Shown here piece after piece: positions 1 to 8,857 of a DNA stretch of 35,756 nucleotides. Under the pieces are notes generated by a model. That model was given only the letters and a program-made list of their open reading frames with translations, ran no database searches and was not told where the DNA came from. Position 1 is the stretch's first letter. Every line of letters starts with the position of its first letter. Source of the DNA: an uncultured Pelagibacteraceae bacterium. Lineage in GTDB: Bacteria; Pseudomonadota; Alphaproteobacteria; Pelagibacterales; Pelagibacteraceae. The DNA lies in assembly GCA_902556065.1 (NCBI GenBank), contig CACDUV010000008.1, positions 1 through 35,756 of the forward strand. The letters are read 5' to 3'. The translations under genes and the position numbers were made by a program.

Positions 1-978
1 AATTTAGGTTTTATAGTTATCTCAGAAAACGCTAATGAGATTAAGATAGCTATAGATGAGAGAAGAGCATTTGTAATTAGAACAGCAATATCTGTTGGTT
101 TTGTAATTCTAATTTTTTCTTTTGTACTTAGTAGATATTTTATTAAACCAATTCAAAACTTAGTTGGATACACAATCAAAGTAAAAGAAAAAAATCCTGG
201 CAAAACAGGAATTGAAAATTTAAAGAATAGAAATGACGAATTAGGATTATTATCCAGTTCAATGGAGGATATGACTAATGAATTGCAAAAACGAATTTCT
301 CATGCAGAAAATTTTTCAACAGATTTAGTGCATGAAATAAGAAATCCATTAGCTTCTTTAAAAAGCGCGTCGGAAATTTTAAAAGATACAAAAGATATAA
401 ATCAAAGAACCAAGCTTTTAGATATTCTTACTCATGATGTACAAAGAATTGAAAGATTAATTACAGATTATTCACAAATGTTGAAAGATGAAGTTGCTCT
501 TAGTAAAGAGCAAATGAAAAAATTAGATATACAGCCAATTATCCAATCTGTTGTTGATGATTATAATAATATTTATAAATTTAAAAAAAATATAAGTATA
601 AACTATCAAAACGATGGAAAGTCAGAGTACCTTATTAATGGAATAGAAAATAGGATTGAACAAATTGTTGCTAATTTATTAGATAATTCTATTTCATTTA
701 GCAACGATGGTAGTGAGGTAATTGTAAACGTTTCGAATGGATTAGAAAAAAAAGTTACAGTTAAAATTTTAGATGAAGGACAAGGATTTAAAGAGAAAGA
801 TACTTCAAAAATTTTTAATCGTTTTTACAGTAATAGACCAGAAAATTTTGGTGAGCATTCAGGACTAGGTCTCAATATTGTAAAAAATTTAGTTGAACTT
901 CATGATGGGAAAATTGAAGCATCCAATAGGCTAGATAAGCAGGGAGCATTGATAGAAATAAAATTTCCTAGTTTATAA
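1..978 (+). CDS. Sensor histidine kinase, 3' part (ChvG-like), 5'-truncated by window edge
   Basis: The frame is open from base 1, giving about 325 residues of the C-terminal part of a two-component sensor kinase. In order: the end of a periplasmic region, one membrane segment (about residues 27-48), a HAMP linker, a HisKA dimerisation helix with the H-box VHEIRNP (phospho-acceptor His at fragment residue 111), and an HATPase_c domain with N box (NLLDNS), G1 box (DEGQGF), F box (FNRFYS) and G2 box (GLGLNIV). All catalytic boxes are intact. The ChvG assignment rests on this layout and on ahcY immediately downstream: in rhizobia chvG lies upstream of hprK, a PTS gene and ahcY. Here nothing separates the kinase from ahcY. 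The true start and sensor domain lie outside the window. Kinase function is sure; the ChvG identity is likely but not proven. Confidence 0.85.
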   Translation, partial: NLGFIVISENANEIKIAIDERRAFVIRTAISVGFVILIFSFVLSRYFIKPIQNLVGYTIKVKEKNPGKTGIENLKNRNDELGLLSSSMEDMTNELQKRISHAENFSTDLVHEIRNPLASLKSASEILKDTKDINQRTKLLDILTHDVQRIERLITDYSQMLKDEVALSKEQMKKLDIQPIIQSVVDDYNNIYKFKKNISINYQNDGKSEYLINGIENRIEQIVANLLDNSISFSNDGSEVIVNVSNGLEKKVTVKILDEGQGFKEKDTSKIFNRFYSNRPENFGEHSGLGLNIVKNLVELHDGKIEASNRLDKQGALIEIKFPSL

Positions 979-985
979 TCTTTAG

Positions 986-1013
986 TTGATAAAATAGAAC
1001 TTCACTGTATAAA
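986..1013 (+). promoter_or_regulatory. Candidate sigma70-type promoter for ahcY
   Basis: TTGATA (986-991) and TATAAA (1008-1013) are separated by 16 bp and lie in the 42-bp gap between the kinase and ahcY. The -10 box ends 7 bp before the ATG, so the transcript would be leaderless or nearly so, which agrees with the absence of a Shine-Dalgarno sequence. The match was made by eye in AT-rich DNA, so chance occurrence is possible. Confidence 0.45.
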
Positions 1014-1020
1014 ACTCGCT

Positions 1021-2307
1021 ATGGATGATTTTAAAGTAAAAGATATTTCTCAGGCTGAATTTGGAAGAAAAGAAATTTCTATAGCAGAAAGCGAAATGCC
1101 TGGTTTAATGGCATTAAGAGAAGAGTATTCTAAAAAAAAACCCTTAAAAGGTGCTAGAATTATTGGATGTCTTCATATGACTATCCAAACAGCAGTACTA
1201 ATTGAGACATTAGCAGATCTTGGAGCAGAAGTAAGATGGTCATCTTGTAATATATTTTCTACACAAGACCATGCAGCAGCAGCAATAGCAAAAGCTGGAA
1301 TTCCTGTTTATGCTTGGAAAGGCGAAACAGAGGAAGAATACTTGTGGTGTATTAAACAAACAATTGTTGGAAAACCTGACTGGAAACCAAACATGTTATT
1401 AGATGATGGGGGAGATTTAACTGCTATCATGCACAATGAGTATAAAGATTTAATGAAAGATATAAAAGGTGTTTCAGAGGAGACTACAACTGGAATTAAA
1501 GCATTAAACAAAATGGAGAAAGATAATTCTCTTTTAGTTCCTGCAATAAACGTTAATGACTCTGTAACTAAATCTAAATTTGATAACTTATACGGATGTA
1601 GAGAAAGTTTAGTTGACGGTATCAGAAGAGCTACTGACGTTATGATGTCGGGTAAAATTGCAATAGTTGCTGGTTTCGGTGACGTTGGAAAAGGAAGTGC
1701 AGCATCTTTAAGACAAAGTGGTGCTAGAGTTCTTGTTACAGAGGCGGACCCTATTTGTGCACTTCAGGCAGCAATGGAAGGCTATGAAGTAGTTTTAATG
1801 GAAGAAGCTATAAGTAGAGCGGACATAGTGGTTACGGCAACTGGAAATAAAGATATTGTTACTGCTGATCATATGAGAGATATGAAAGATAGAGCAATTT
1901 TATGTAACATTGGACATTTTGATAATGAAATTCAGGTTGAGGCATTGAAAAACTATAAATGGACAGAAGTTAAGCCCCAAGTACATGAAATTGAATTACC
2001 AAGTGGAAAAAGAATTATCCTTTTAGCTGAGGGTAGATTAGTTAATTTAGGTTGTGCAACAGGACACCCAAGTTTTGTAATGAGCGCATCTTTTACTAAT
2101 CAGGTAATAGCCCAAATAGAACTTTGGCATAATCATAAAAATTATGAAAATAAAGTTTATGTTTTACCTAAACATTTAGATGAAAAAGTAGCGACATTGC
2201 ATCTGAAAAAAGTTGGAGCTAAATTAACTAAACTATCAAAAGAACAAGCTGATTATATAAGTGTTGGAACAGAAGGCCCATTCAAACCAGATGCCTATCG
2301 CTATTAA
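1021..2307 (+). CDS. ahcY: S-adenosylhomocysteine hydrolase
   Basis: This NAD-dependent cytosolic enzyme splits S-adenosylhomocysteine into adenosine and homocysteine, removing the product inhibitor of SAM-dependent methylation. The 428 residues match the usual length of bacterial AhcY. Visible marks are the N-terminal substrate region ([14 protein letters not shown], then [15 protein letters not shown]), the DDGGDLT motif, the NAD-binding loop GFGDVGKG near residues 218-225, and the characteristic C-terminal tail KPDAYRY, whose Lys and Tyr reach into the neighbouring subunit. The ATG at 1021 follows a good promoter and no earlier start fits. The gene heads a run of four plus-strand genes and its last 17 bases overlap tsaE. 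The adenosine it releases is itself a purine, but nothing ties it directly to the catabolic island further on. Confidence 0.97.
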   Translation: MDDFKVKDISQAEFGRKEISIAESEMPGLMALREEYSKKKPLKGARIIGCLHMTIQTAVLIETLADLGAEVRWSSCNIFSTQDHAAAAIAKAGIPVYAWKGETEEEYLWCIKQTIVGKPDWKPNMLLDDGGDLTAIMHNEYKDLMKDIKGVSEETTTGIKALNKMEKDNSLLVPAINVNDSVTKSKFDNLYGCRESLVDGIRRATDVMMSGKIAIVAGFGDVGKGSAASLRQSGARVLVTEADPICALQAAMEGYEVVLMEEAISRADIVVTATGNKDIVTADHMRDMKDRAILCNIGHFDNEIQVEALKNYKWTEVKPQVHEIELPSGKRIILLAEGRLVNLGCATGHPSFVMSASFTNQVIAQIELWHNHKNYENKVYVLPKHLDEKVATLHLKKVGAKLTKLSKEQADYISVGTEGPFKPDAYRY

Positions 2308-2743
2308 AAATAGCAAGATTGATATAAGTTCAGAAGAAACAACAAAAGTTTTAGCAGAAAGTTTTCAAAATTTTTTGCAAGGTGGAGAGATTATATTTTT
2401 ATATGGTGAAATGGGTGTTGGTAAAACAACATTTATCAAACATTTGATTAATGCATTTCAAAAAAGTTCAGATCTTCCAATTTCAGAAGTTACAAGCCCT
2501 ACATTTAATTTGTTAAACGAATATCAAGTAGGATCTAAGAAAATAAAACATTACGATTTATTTAGGATTAAAAATAAAAGAGATACAAATGATCTTGACA
2601 TATTTGAAAAAGATAAAAATTTGATTACTTTTGTTGAATGGCCACAATTAATTAAAGATAATCAGGAGAAAGTTATAGAATTAAGATTTAATTATGAAAA
2701 TGAGTTAAATAATAGAAGTGTTGAAATCATAGGTATTGATTAA
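2291..2743 (+). CDS. tsaE: tRNA threonylcarbamoyladenosine biosynthesis ATPase TsaE
   Basis: TsaE is the ATPase that works with TsaB and TsaD to put the t6A modification on tRNAs that read ANN codons. With the ATG at 2291 the protein has 150 residues, the usual size. An upstream in-frame start at 2261 would add ten residues lying within ahcY that do not look like TsaE, so 2291 is preferred. It shows the P-loop GEMGVGKTT, the TSPTF switch motif, HYDLFRI and the conserved EWP near the C-terminus. The start overlaps the 3' end of ahcY by 17 bp, which suggests translational coupling. In many alphaproteobacteria tsaE sits next to the kinase/nucleotidyltransferase pair that follows here. Confidence 0.92.
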   Translation: MPIAIKNSKIDISSEETTKVLAESFQNFLQGGEIIFLYGEMGVGKTTFIKHLINAFQKSSDLPISEVTSPTFNLLNEYQVGSKKIKHYDLFRIKNKRDTNDLDIFEKDKNLITFVEWPQLIKDNQEKVIELRFNYENELNNRSVEIIGID

Positions 2744-2755
2744 AAATATACTATA

Positions 2756-3697
2756 ATGAAAAATTCAAAAAATTTGCAAAAAATAAAAGGAGATGCATCA
2801 TTTAGAACATTCTATAGAAGTAAAAAGAGGAACTCAATATTTGCTTATGCAAAAAAAGAAAAAAAGAAAAATTTGTTAATTTATGATGCTGTCAATAAAA
2901 TTTTAATAAAAAATAGAATATTGGCACCAAATCTGATCAGCCATAGTTATAAAAAAAATTTTATTGAAATTGAGGATTTTGGAGATGTTTCACTATTTAG
3001 AGTTTTAAAAAATAAAAAAAATAACAAATATTTATTTTTTAAAAAAATTATTAATTTACTTAATAAACTGCAAAAAATTAAAACTAAAAAAATTAAAAAT
3101 TTTTTAAACCAAAATTACAAACTTGAATTATATAAAAATAAAATTTTATATAGTGAAGCAAAACTTTTTAGCGATTGGTATGTAGAAAAAAAATTCAACA
3201 AAAATAAATCTTTATTCAAAAAAAAATTTCAAAATGAGATAAATAAATTGTTATCTCAACTAAATAATAAAAACGTTACTTTTGTACATAGGGATTTTCA
3301 CGTTTCAAATTTAATGTATTTTGAAAATCAAATTGGTTTGATTGATAATCAAGATGCTCTTATTGGTAATCAAGCCTACGATTTAGCTTCATTGATTGAT
3401 GATGTTAGATTGAAAACTGATAACAGATTAAAAGAAAAAGTTTTTAATTATTATATAAAAACAAATAAAAAGATTAACCTAAAAAAATTTAAAGAAGACT
3501 TTGAAATTTTGTCAATTCTAAGAAATTTGAAAATTATCGGAATTTTCACTAGGCTTGCATTTAGAGATGATAAAAAAAAATATATTCAACTTATTCCTCA
3601 TGCATGGGAGATGATAGATTACAGATTAAAACACAATAAGATTTTTAAAGATTTGAAATTTTTATTAAAAAATAATTTTCCGGAATTTATTAATTAA
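2756..3697 (+). CDS. Aminoglycoside-phosphotransferase-fold sugar kinase, AmgK-like
   Basis: The 313 residues have an APH-type kinase fold. The catalytic loop reads HRDFH at residues 178-182 followed by N186, and the metal-binding motif follows as IDNQDA and DLASLIDD. In Pseudomonas and Caulobacter the homologue AmgK phosphorylates the anomeric position of MurNAc or GlcNAc and MurU uses the product to make UDP-MurNAc, which recycles cell wall and bypasses early murein synthesis. The downstream gene is a MurU-like nucleotidyltransferase only 3 bp away, so this pairing supports the call. By my count about 58 of 313 residues are Lys, much more than in AhcY, and the DNA is correspondingly A-rich. 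The substrate has not been shown for this lineage; another sugar kinase is possible. Confidence 0.75.
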   Translation: MKNSKNLQKIKGDASFRTFYRSKKRNSIFAYAKKEKKKNLLIYDAVNKILIKNRILAPNLISHSYKKNFIEIEDFGDVSLFRVLKNKKNNKYLFFKKIINLLNKLQKIKTKKIKNFLNQNYKLELYKNKILYSEAKLFSDWYVEKKFNKNKSLFKKKFQNEINKLLSQLNNKNVTFVHRDFHVSNLMYFENQIGLIDNQDALIGNQAYDLASLIDDVRLKTDNRLKEKVFNYYIKTNKKINLKKFKEDFEILSILRNLKIIGIFTRLAFRDDKKKYIQLIPHAWEMIDYRLKHNKIFKDLKFLLKNNFPEFIN

Positions 3698-3700
3698 ATT

Positions 3701-4390
3701 ATGAAAATAAATACAGCATTAATATTATGTGCAGGATACGGAAAAAGATTGAAACCAATAACATTACATACACCCAAACCTTTGTTGGAAATAAATAATG
3801 TAACAATGTTAGAAAAATGTATTCAATTGATAAAAAATTTAGGAATTAAGAAAATTTTAATAAATACATTTTATTTAAAAGATAATTTTCCAAAATTTTT
3901 AAAAGACAAAAATTTTGATATTGATATTGAAATCATAGAGGATGGAAAAGAAATTTTAGATACTGGAGGTGGAATTTTAAATTTAATTAAGCATTCAAAT
4001 GAGGATGATTTCATAGTTTTTAATCCTGATACTTTATGGACCAAAAAATACGAAATTGAAATTAATAAAATGGAAGAATTTTATTTTAATAAAAAATTAA
4101 AAAATATTCTTTTACTAGCTAATAAAGATTTCAGCTTTGATAAAAATTTGAAATGTGACTTTAATTTAGAAAACAATTTAATTGATAGGGAAACAGAGAA
4201 AAATTATATTTACATAGGATGTCAAATATTAAATAAAAAGCTTTTTTTAAATGAAACTATTGAAAAATTTTCAATTTCTAAAATTTGGTTTGAATTAATT
4301 GATAAAAAAAATTTGTATGGATACGAAAGTAAACAAAATTTTTATCATTTAACTAATTTAGAAATTTTCAAAAAACTAAAAGATCTTTAG
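3701..4390 (+). CDS. Sugar-1-phosphate nucleotidyltransferase, MurU-like
   Basis: The 229 residues form a single nucleotidyltransferase domain. The N-terminal signature is ILCAGYGKRLKPITLHTPKPLL, a good match to the GxGxRLxPxTxxxPKPL phosphate-binding motif, and the metal-binding Asp is in FNPDTLW. There is no left-handed beta-helix acyltransferase domain, so it is short like MurU and RmlA-type enzymes rather than GlmU. Together with the preceding kinase it would convert an amino-sugar 1-phosphate to a UDP-sugar. Its last 23 bp overlap the 3' end of gpmA on the opposite strand, an unusually long convergent overlap. Substrate specificity is inferred from the pairing only. Confidence 0.72.
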   Translation: MKINTALILCAGYGKRLKPITLHTPKPLLEINNVTMLEKCIQLIKNLGIKKILINTFYLKDNFPKFLKDKNFDIDIEIIEDGKEILDTGGGILNLIKHSNEDDFIVFNPDTLWTKKYEIEINKMEEFYFNKKLKNILLLANKDFSFDKNLKCDFNLENNLIDRETEKNYIYIGCQILNKKLFLNETIEKFSISKIWFELIDKKNLYGYESKQNFYHLTNLEIFKKLKDL

Positions 4391-5078
4391 CTCTATCAGA
4401 GTCTAAATATTTAGCACTTAAAACTTTTTTCTCTTCATTTATTTCTATTAGCAAAGGATTACCTGTTGGTATTTCTAATTTTGAGATTACATTATTATCC
4501 AAATTAAATAGGTACTTGCAAAGAGCTCTAATTGAATTTCCATGTGCAGATATTAAAATATTTTTATCATTTATGATTTCAATTTTCTTTTTATAAAAAT
4601 CTATTACTCTTTCATATGTATCTTTAAGAGACTCTGTACTAGGCATTCTATCTTGAGGTATATTTTTATAGATTTCTATGTTTGATGGATGGTATTGGTT
4701 TTCTTTGTTAAGAGGATCAGGTCTTAAATCCCAAGATCTTCTAAACTGATGAACCTTATCTTCTCCCAATTTTATCCTCATTTCATCCTTGTTAAGCCCA
4801 GTAAGCGCACCATAATGTCTTTCATTTAATTCCCATGCTTCAGTAGGAATTTTGTTATCCTTTAATTCTTCTTGAATAATTTTTAATGTATTTTTAGCTC
4901 TTAATTGAACAGAAGAGAAATAATGATCAATTAATAAGTTGTTTTTACTAATTAATTTACCTGCTTTTTTTGCCTCTGATTTACCATTTTCTGTCAAATC
5001 AACGTCTACCCATCCAGTAAATTTTTTCTCTAAATTCCAAACACTTTGACCGTGTCTAACTAAAACTAAATAACTCAT
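4368..5078 (-). CDS. gpmA: 2,3-bisphosphoglycerate-dependent phosphoglycerate mutase
   Basis: This cytosolic enzyme interconverts 3- and 2-phosphoglycerate in lower glycolysis and gluconeogenesis. The 236 residues (a little shorter than the E. coli enzyme) carry the phospho-acceptor motif RHGQS with His9, the FTGWVDVDLTENG stretch, RHYGALTGLNK, and the second catalytic histidine in SAHGNSIRAL. A weak AAAGG lies just upstream of the ATG. It is a single-gene unit, divergent from the lipoprotein gene with 44 bp between starts, and convergent and overlapping with the nucleotidyltransferase gene. Confidence 0.95.
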   Translation of the reverse strand: MSYLVLVRHGQSVWNLEKKFTGWVDVDLTENGKSEAKKAGKLISKNNLLIDHYFSSVQLRAKNTLKIIQEELKDNKIPTEAWELNERHYGALTGLNKDEMRIKLGEDKVHQFRRSWDLRPDPLNKENQYHPSNIEIYKNIPQDRMPSTESLKDTYERVIDFYKKKIEIINDKNILISAHGNSIRALCKYLFNLDNNVISKLEIPTGNPLLIEINEEKKVLSAKYLDSDRAKDLLVF

Positions 5079-5122
5079 CTTTTACCTTTTAAATTAATTT
5101 GATAAATAAAACTACAAGATTA

Positions 5123-5734
5123 ATGAAATATTTTTTCCAAAAATATAAATATTTTTTTTTATTATTTAATTTGATTTTACTTTCTGCTTGTTCATCAATT
5201 CCATCTAACACCGCAGATGGTTGCTCAATATTTAACGAAAGGTATTTGTGGTACAAGCATGCTAAAAAAACGGAAGCAAAGTGGGGCACACCCGTGTATT
5301 TACAATTAGCTATAATAAAGATGGAATCTAGCTTTGATAGGTTAGCAAAACCTCCAAGACAAAAAATTTTTAAAGTTATCCCATACAAAAGACCTTCTAG
5401 TTCTTTTGGATATTCGCAAGCAGTCAAAGGTACTTGGAAACAATATAAAGAAGAAACAGGAAATAAATTTGCAACAAGAACAAGATTTAAAGATAGTGTA
5501 GATTTTATTGGTTGGTACACAAACAAAACTGAGGAAATTTTAAAAGTTTCAAAGAAAGATGCTTTTAGACAATATGTTGCATATCACGAGGGGTGGGGGA
5601 ATTACAAAAATTATAAAAAAAATAACAAGGTTATTAATTTAGCTAAAAGGGTTGAAAAACAGTCCAATCTTTACAAAAAACAATTAACAAATTGTAAAAA
5701 TAAATTGACTACAAGTAAGTATATTATTTTTTAA
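5123..5734 (+). CDS. Lipoprotein with lytic-transglycosylase-like (SLT) domain
   Basis: From the ATG at 5123 the product has 203 residues. It starts with a lipoprotein signal (hydrophobic stretch then LLSAC, lipidated Cys23), so it should be anchored to a membrane facing the periplasm. The mature part resembles a lysozyme-like SLT fold: KMESSF with a candidate catalytic Glu68, then SSSFGYSQ, and YVAYHEGWGNY near residues 150-165. Such enzymes cleave the MurNAc-GlcNAc bond of peptidoglycan and leave an anhydro end. A TTG at 5099 would give eight extra residues before the signal sequence and is less likely. The gene ends in a TTAA shared with the stop of the RND pump on the other strand. The nearby amgK/murU-like genes hint at cell-wall turnover, though they lie in another transcription unit. 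Confidence 0.72.
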   Translation: MKYFFQKYKYFFLLFNLILLSACSSIPSNTADGCSIFNERYLWYKHAKKTEAKWGTPVYLQLAIIKMESSFDRLAKPPRQKIFKVIPYKRPSSSFGYSQAVKGTWKQYKEETGNKFATRTRFKDSVDFIGWYTNKTEEILKVSKKDAFRQYVAYHEGWGNYKNYKKNNKVINLAKRVEKQSNLYKKQLTNCKNKLTTSKYIIF

Positions 5735-8700
5735 TTTAATTGTTTTTTGAGTTCTATATCCACTGCATCAATTCGCTTAGTATTTTTCGCTAATGCCAAA
5801 TACATTGTAGGAGTTACATATAGAGTAAAGAACGTTGATATAATCATTCCACCTAAAATAGTTGCACCAACAGCTAATCTTGATCCTTCACCAGCACCAG
5901 GACCTATATTTCCTATAACTAAAGGTATCATTGCAATCATAGTACTTAATGATGTCATTATGATAGGTCTTATTCTTAGCTTACAGGCTTTCAATACTGC
6001 TTCTTGAATTTTAACACCTGTTGTTCTTATTTGGTTTGTATAATCGACGATTAAAATACTATTCTTTGTTGAAATACCAATAAGAATGATAAGGGCAATT
6101 TGTGAAAAAATATTGACTGAACTGTTTAAAAATAAAATAAATACTAAACCACCGAATACAGCTAAAGGAACCGTCAAAATAATTATGAAAGGGTGAATAA
6201 AAGAGTTAAATGTTGCTGCCATTACTAAATAAGCAGTCAATAAAGCTAAAGCAAAAATTAAATATATTTCATTTGTTGTTTCTTTTAATTCTTCTGATTT
6301 TCCTTTCCAAGTAATCTGGTTTTGGGGTGCAACTTTTATCATTACATCTTCTAAATATTTAACAGCTTCAGTAAGGGTATAATTTTCTGAAAGTGCAGCT
6401 GAAATTGTAACAGCTCTTTGTCTATTGTATCTTGGTAATGCCTCCGCAGTCCCTTTTTCCTCAAATTCCACAAGACTTGCGACAGAAACTAGCTTTCCTG
6501 TTGTTTCGGATCTTACAAATATTTTTGATAAACCGTCTTGGTCACGCCTATCAGCTAAATATTGCTGTAAGATTATAGGGTATTCTCTTCCTTCCTTACT
6601 AAAGGAAGTAACTCTTTTTCCTCCATAAAGTGTCTCAAGAGTTCTACCAATATTCTCTGTAGATACACCTAAGTCATTGGCTCGATTTTTGTTAGTGATT
6701 AATTTTACTTCAGGTTTGTTTTTTGTGTAATCACTCTCAATTCTGAACATGTTTCTATTTTGTCTTAATTCTCTAAGTACACTTTTTTGAATGTCCTCTA
6801 ATTCCTCATAGCTCGTTCCATAAATAACCATTTGTACTGGTTTATTGTAGCTTGAAACTCTTATTCCTTGTGGGGATATTGGAAAAGCAAAAGTTTCTGG
6901 AACTGAAACTACTTGTCCAATAGCTTCTCTTAATACAGTTTGACTATTTTTTTCTCTATTTTTCCATTCATCAAGTAAAGCAATGATTATAAAAGTGTTA
7001 TAAGTCGTTGCAGATCTACCAAAGCCAGGAACTCTCATAATTAGTCTATCATATGGGCTATCTTCCGCCTGTAATAATCTTAATATTCTACTTTCAATTA
7101 TCTGAGCTTTTTCTTGAGTATACTCAAATGAACTACCTTCATCTGTTGATCCTATTATTAAATATGAACCTCTGTCTTCCATAGGTAATAATTCTTTTTT
7201 TGAAAAATTAAAAAGGTATGCAGATGCTGCAATTATAAAAATAATAAATATCGAAATAGTTTTTTGTCTATTTATCCAGTACTTAAGTGAATCTATGTAA
7301 AATCCAGTAAAAGATTTAAATGCATTATTAAATTTTTTAACGAAGAAATTAATTTTTTCTTTTTTATTTAAAAACTTACTTCCAAGCATTGGAGATAGAG
7401 TTAGTGCAACAAAAGATGATACTACAATCGAAAATGATAATGCTATTGCTGTCTCTTTGAATAATGTTCCAGATATTCCTTTAATAAAAATTAGTGGTAA
7501 GAACACTGCAATTAAAATTAAAGTAGTTGCAATAATAGCAAAAGTAATTTGTTTTGAACCTTTGTAAGCAGCGACTAACGGTGTTTCACCATTTTCTATT
7601 CTCGTATAAATAGCGTCAGTCATAATTACAGAGTCATCAGTAATTATTCCTATTGCTAAAATAAAACTTAATAATACAAAAATATTTATTGAAAGATCAA
7701 AAATGTATAATCCAAGAAATGAACCAATCAAACTAACTGGAAGAGCTACAGCTGGTACTATGACAGCTTTAAGATTTCCAAGAAAAAGATAAATTATTAA
7801 AACCACTAAAATAAAAGCAATAATTAAACTTTTGTAAACTTCTTCGATTGCAGCACCAATATATGTTGCTCTATTAAAAGCTATTTCCAAATTTAATCCA
7901 TCTGGTAGTGATTTATTAAGCTCTTTTATTTTAACTTTAATTTGATTTGATAACTCTACTGTTGAAGCTCCACTTTTTGCATAAATACCAATTCCAACAG
8001 TTTTTAGGTTTAGTGCATTTTTACTTTGTGCTTTGAATAAAGTTTTTTCTGAAACAGGTCCAAACTCAATATTTGCTACATCAGATAGTATTACTACTTT
8101 GTCTTTATTTTTTCTAAGAGGAAGTTGCTTAATTGTATCTATGTTTGAATAAGATTTATCTATATTTAAAGTTAAATCTTTATTATTTGCTTCTAACGTA
8201 CCAGCAGGAATATTAAGGTTTTCATTTCTTAAAGCTCTTTCAACTTCTTGAATTGTCAGGTTATTGGCTGCTAATTTGATAGGATCTATCCAAACTCTTA
8301 CACTCAGCTCTCTTAGTCCACCAACTAAAATTCTACCAACATTTGGAACACTTGAAAATGCATCTATAAGATATCTTTCAGCATAATCTCCTAGATCTAG
8401 ATCGTTCCATGTAGGAGATGTAAGTGCTACCCACATAGTAGTCGTAAAACCTGCCGCTTGCTTTAGAATTTGGGGTGGATTAGCTTCGCTAGGTAAATTA
8501 TCAACAACACGCGCAACCCTTTCCCTAATGTCATTTGCTGCGTCGTCTAAGTCTATATCAGTATTAAATTGAATATTAATTCTACTTCTTCCATTCAAAG
8601 AGCTAGAGTCTATGTTTTTAATACCTTCTGCACCGCCTATAACATCTTCAAGTTTTTGCGTTATTTCTTCGTCAACAATTTCTGCTGATGCTGATTTATA

Positions 8701-8853
8701 ATCTGTTTGAACCTGAACTACGGGGGGCTGTATTCCATCTGGAAGTTCTCGAACAGGTAGCTCTGCAAATACAAATATCCCAAAAATAATCAGTATTAAA
8801 GACATTACCCAAGCAACAACAGGACGTTTAATACTAACTTCGGTTATATACAT
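5731..8853 (-). CDS. RND efflux transporter, AcrB/HAE1 family
   Basis: The 1040 residues have the RND layout: an N-terminal membrane helix (VKRPVVAW start), a large periplasmic porter domain, a cluster of helices, a second periplasmic domain, and C-terminal helices, twelve in total by inspection. Proton-relay residues are present: the Asp pair of TM4 in TDDSVIM (D406, D407) and the TM10 lysine in STKNSIL (K930). It would export hydrophobic or amphipathic compounds across the envelope by proton exchange. It follows its membrane-fusion partner by 4 bp. No TolC-like outer-membrane gene is in the window, so one encoded elsewhere would be needed. Substrate is unknown. Confidence 0.93.
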   Translation of the reverse strand: MYITEVSIKRPVVAWVMSLILIIFGIFVFAELPVRELPDGIQPPVVQVQTDYKSASAEIVDEEITQKLEDVIGGAEGIKNIDSSSLNGRSRINIQFNTDIDLDDAANDIRERVARVVDNLPSEANPPQILKQAAGFTTTMWVALTSPTWNDLDLGDYAERYLIDAFSSVPNVGRILVGGLRELSVRVWIDPIKLAANNLTIQEVERALRNENLNIPAGTLEANNKDLTLNIDKSYSNIDTIKQLPLRKNKDKVVILSDVANIEFGPVSEKTLFKAQSKNALNLKTVGIGIYAKSGASTVELSNQIKVKIKELNKSLPDGLNLEIAFNRATYIGAAIEEVYKSLIIAFILVVLIIYLFLGNLKAVIVPAVALPVSLIGSFLGLYIFDLSINIFVLLSFILAIGIITDDSVIMTDAIYTRIENGETPLVAAYKGSKQITFAIIATTLILIAVFLPLIFIKGISGTLFKETAIALSFSIVVSSFVALTLSPMLGSKFLNKKEKINFFVKKFNNAFKSFTGFYIDSLKYWINRQKTISIFIIFIIAASAYLFNFSKKELLPMEDRGSYLIIGSTDEGSSFEYTQEKAQIIESRILRLLQAEDSPYDRLIMRVPGFGRSATTYNTFIIIALLDEWKNREKNSQTVLREAIGQVVSVPETFAFPISPQGIRVSSYNKPVQMVIYGTSYEELEDIQKSVLRELRQNRNMFRIESDYTKNKPEVKLITNKNRANDLGVSTENIGRTLETLYGGKRVTSFSKEGREYPIILQQYLADRRDQDGLSKIFVRSETTGKLVSVASLVEFEEKGTAEALPRYNRQRAVTISAALSENYTLTEAVKYLEDVMIKVAPQNQITWKGKSEELKETTNEIYLIFALALLTAYLVMAATFNSFIHPFIIILTVPLAVFGGLVFILFLNSSVNIFSQIALIILIGISTKNSILIVDYTNQIRTTGVKIQEAVLKACKLRIRPIIMTSLSTMIAMIPLVIGNIGPGAGEGSRLAVGATILGGMIISTFFTLYVTPTMYLALAKNTKRIDAVDIELKKQLN

Positions 8854-8857
8854 TTAA

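Noticed and set aside
979..1020. A SAM- or SAH-type riboswitch upstream of ahcY
   Set aside because: The gap is only 42 bp and contains a promoter whose start site would fall at the ATG, leaving no leader to fold.
5089..5526. Open frame of 145 codons on the minus strand opposite the lipoprotein gene
   Set aside because: The plus-strand product has a lipobox and SLT-like motifs; the minus-strand frame shows no family features and overlaps it almost fully.
5747..6628. Short plus-strand open frames within the RND pump gene
   Set aside because: They lie opposite conserved transmembrane segments of the pump and have no own signals.
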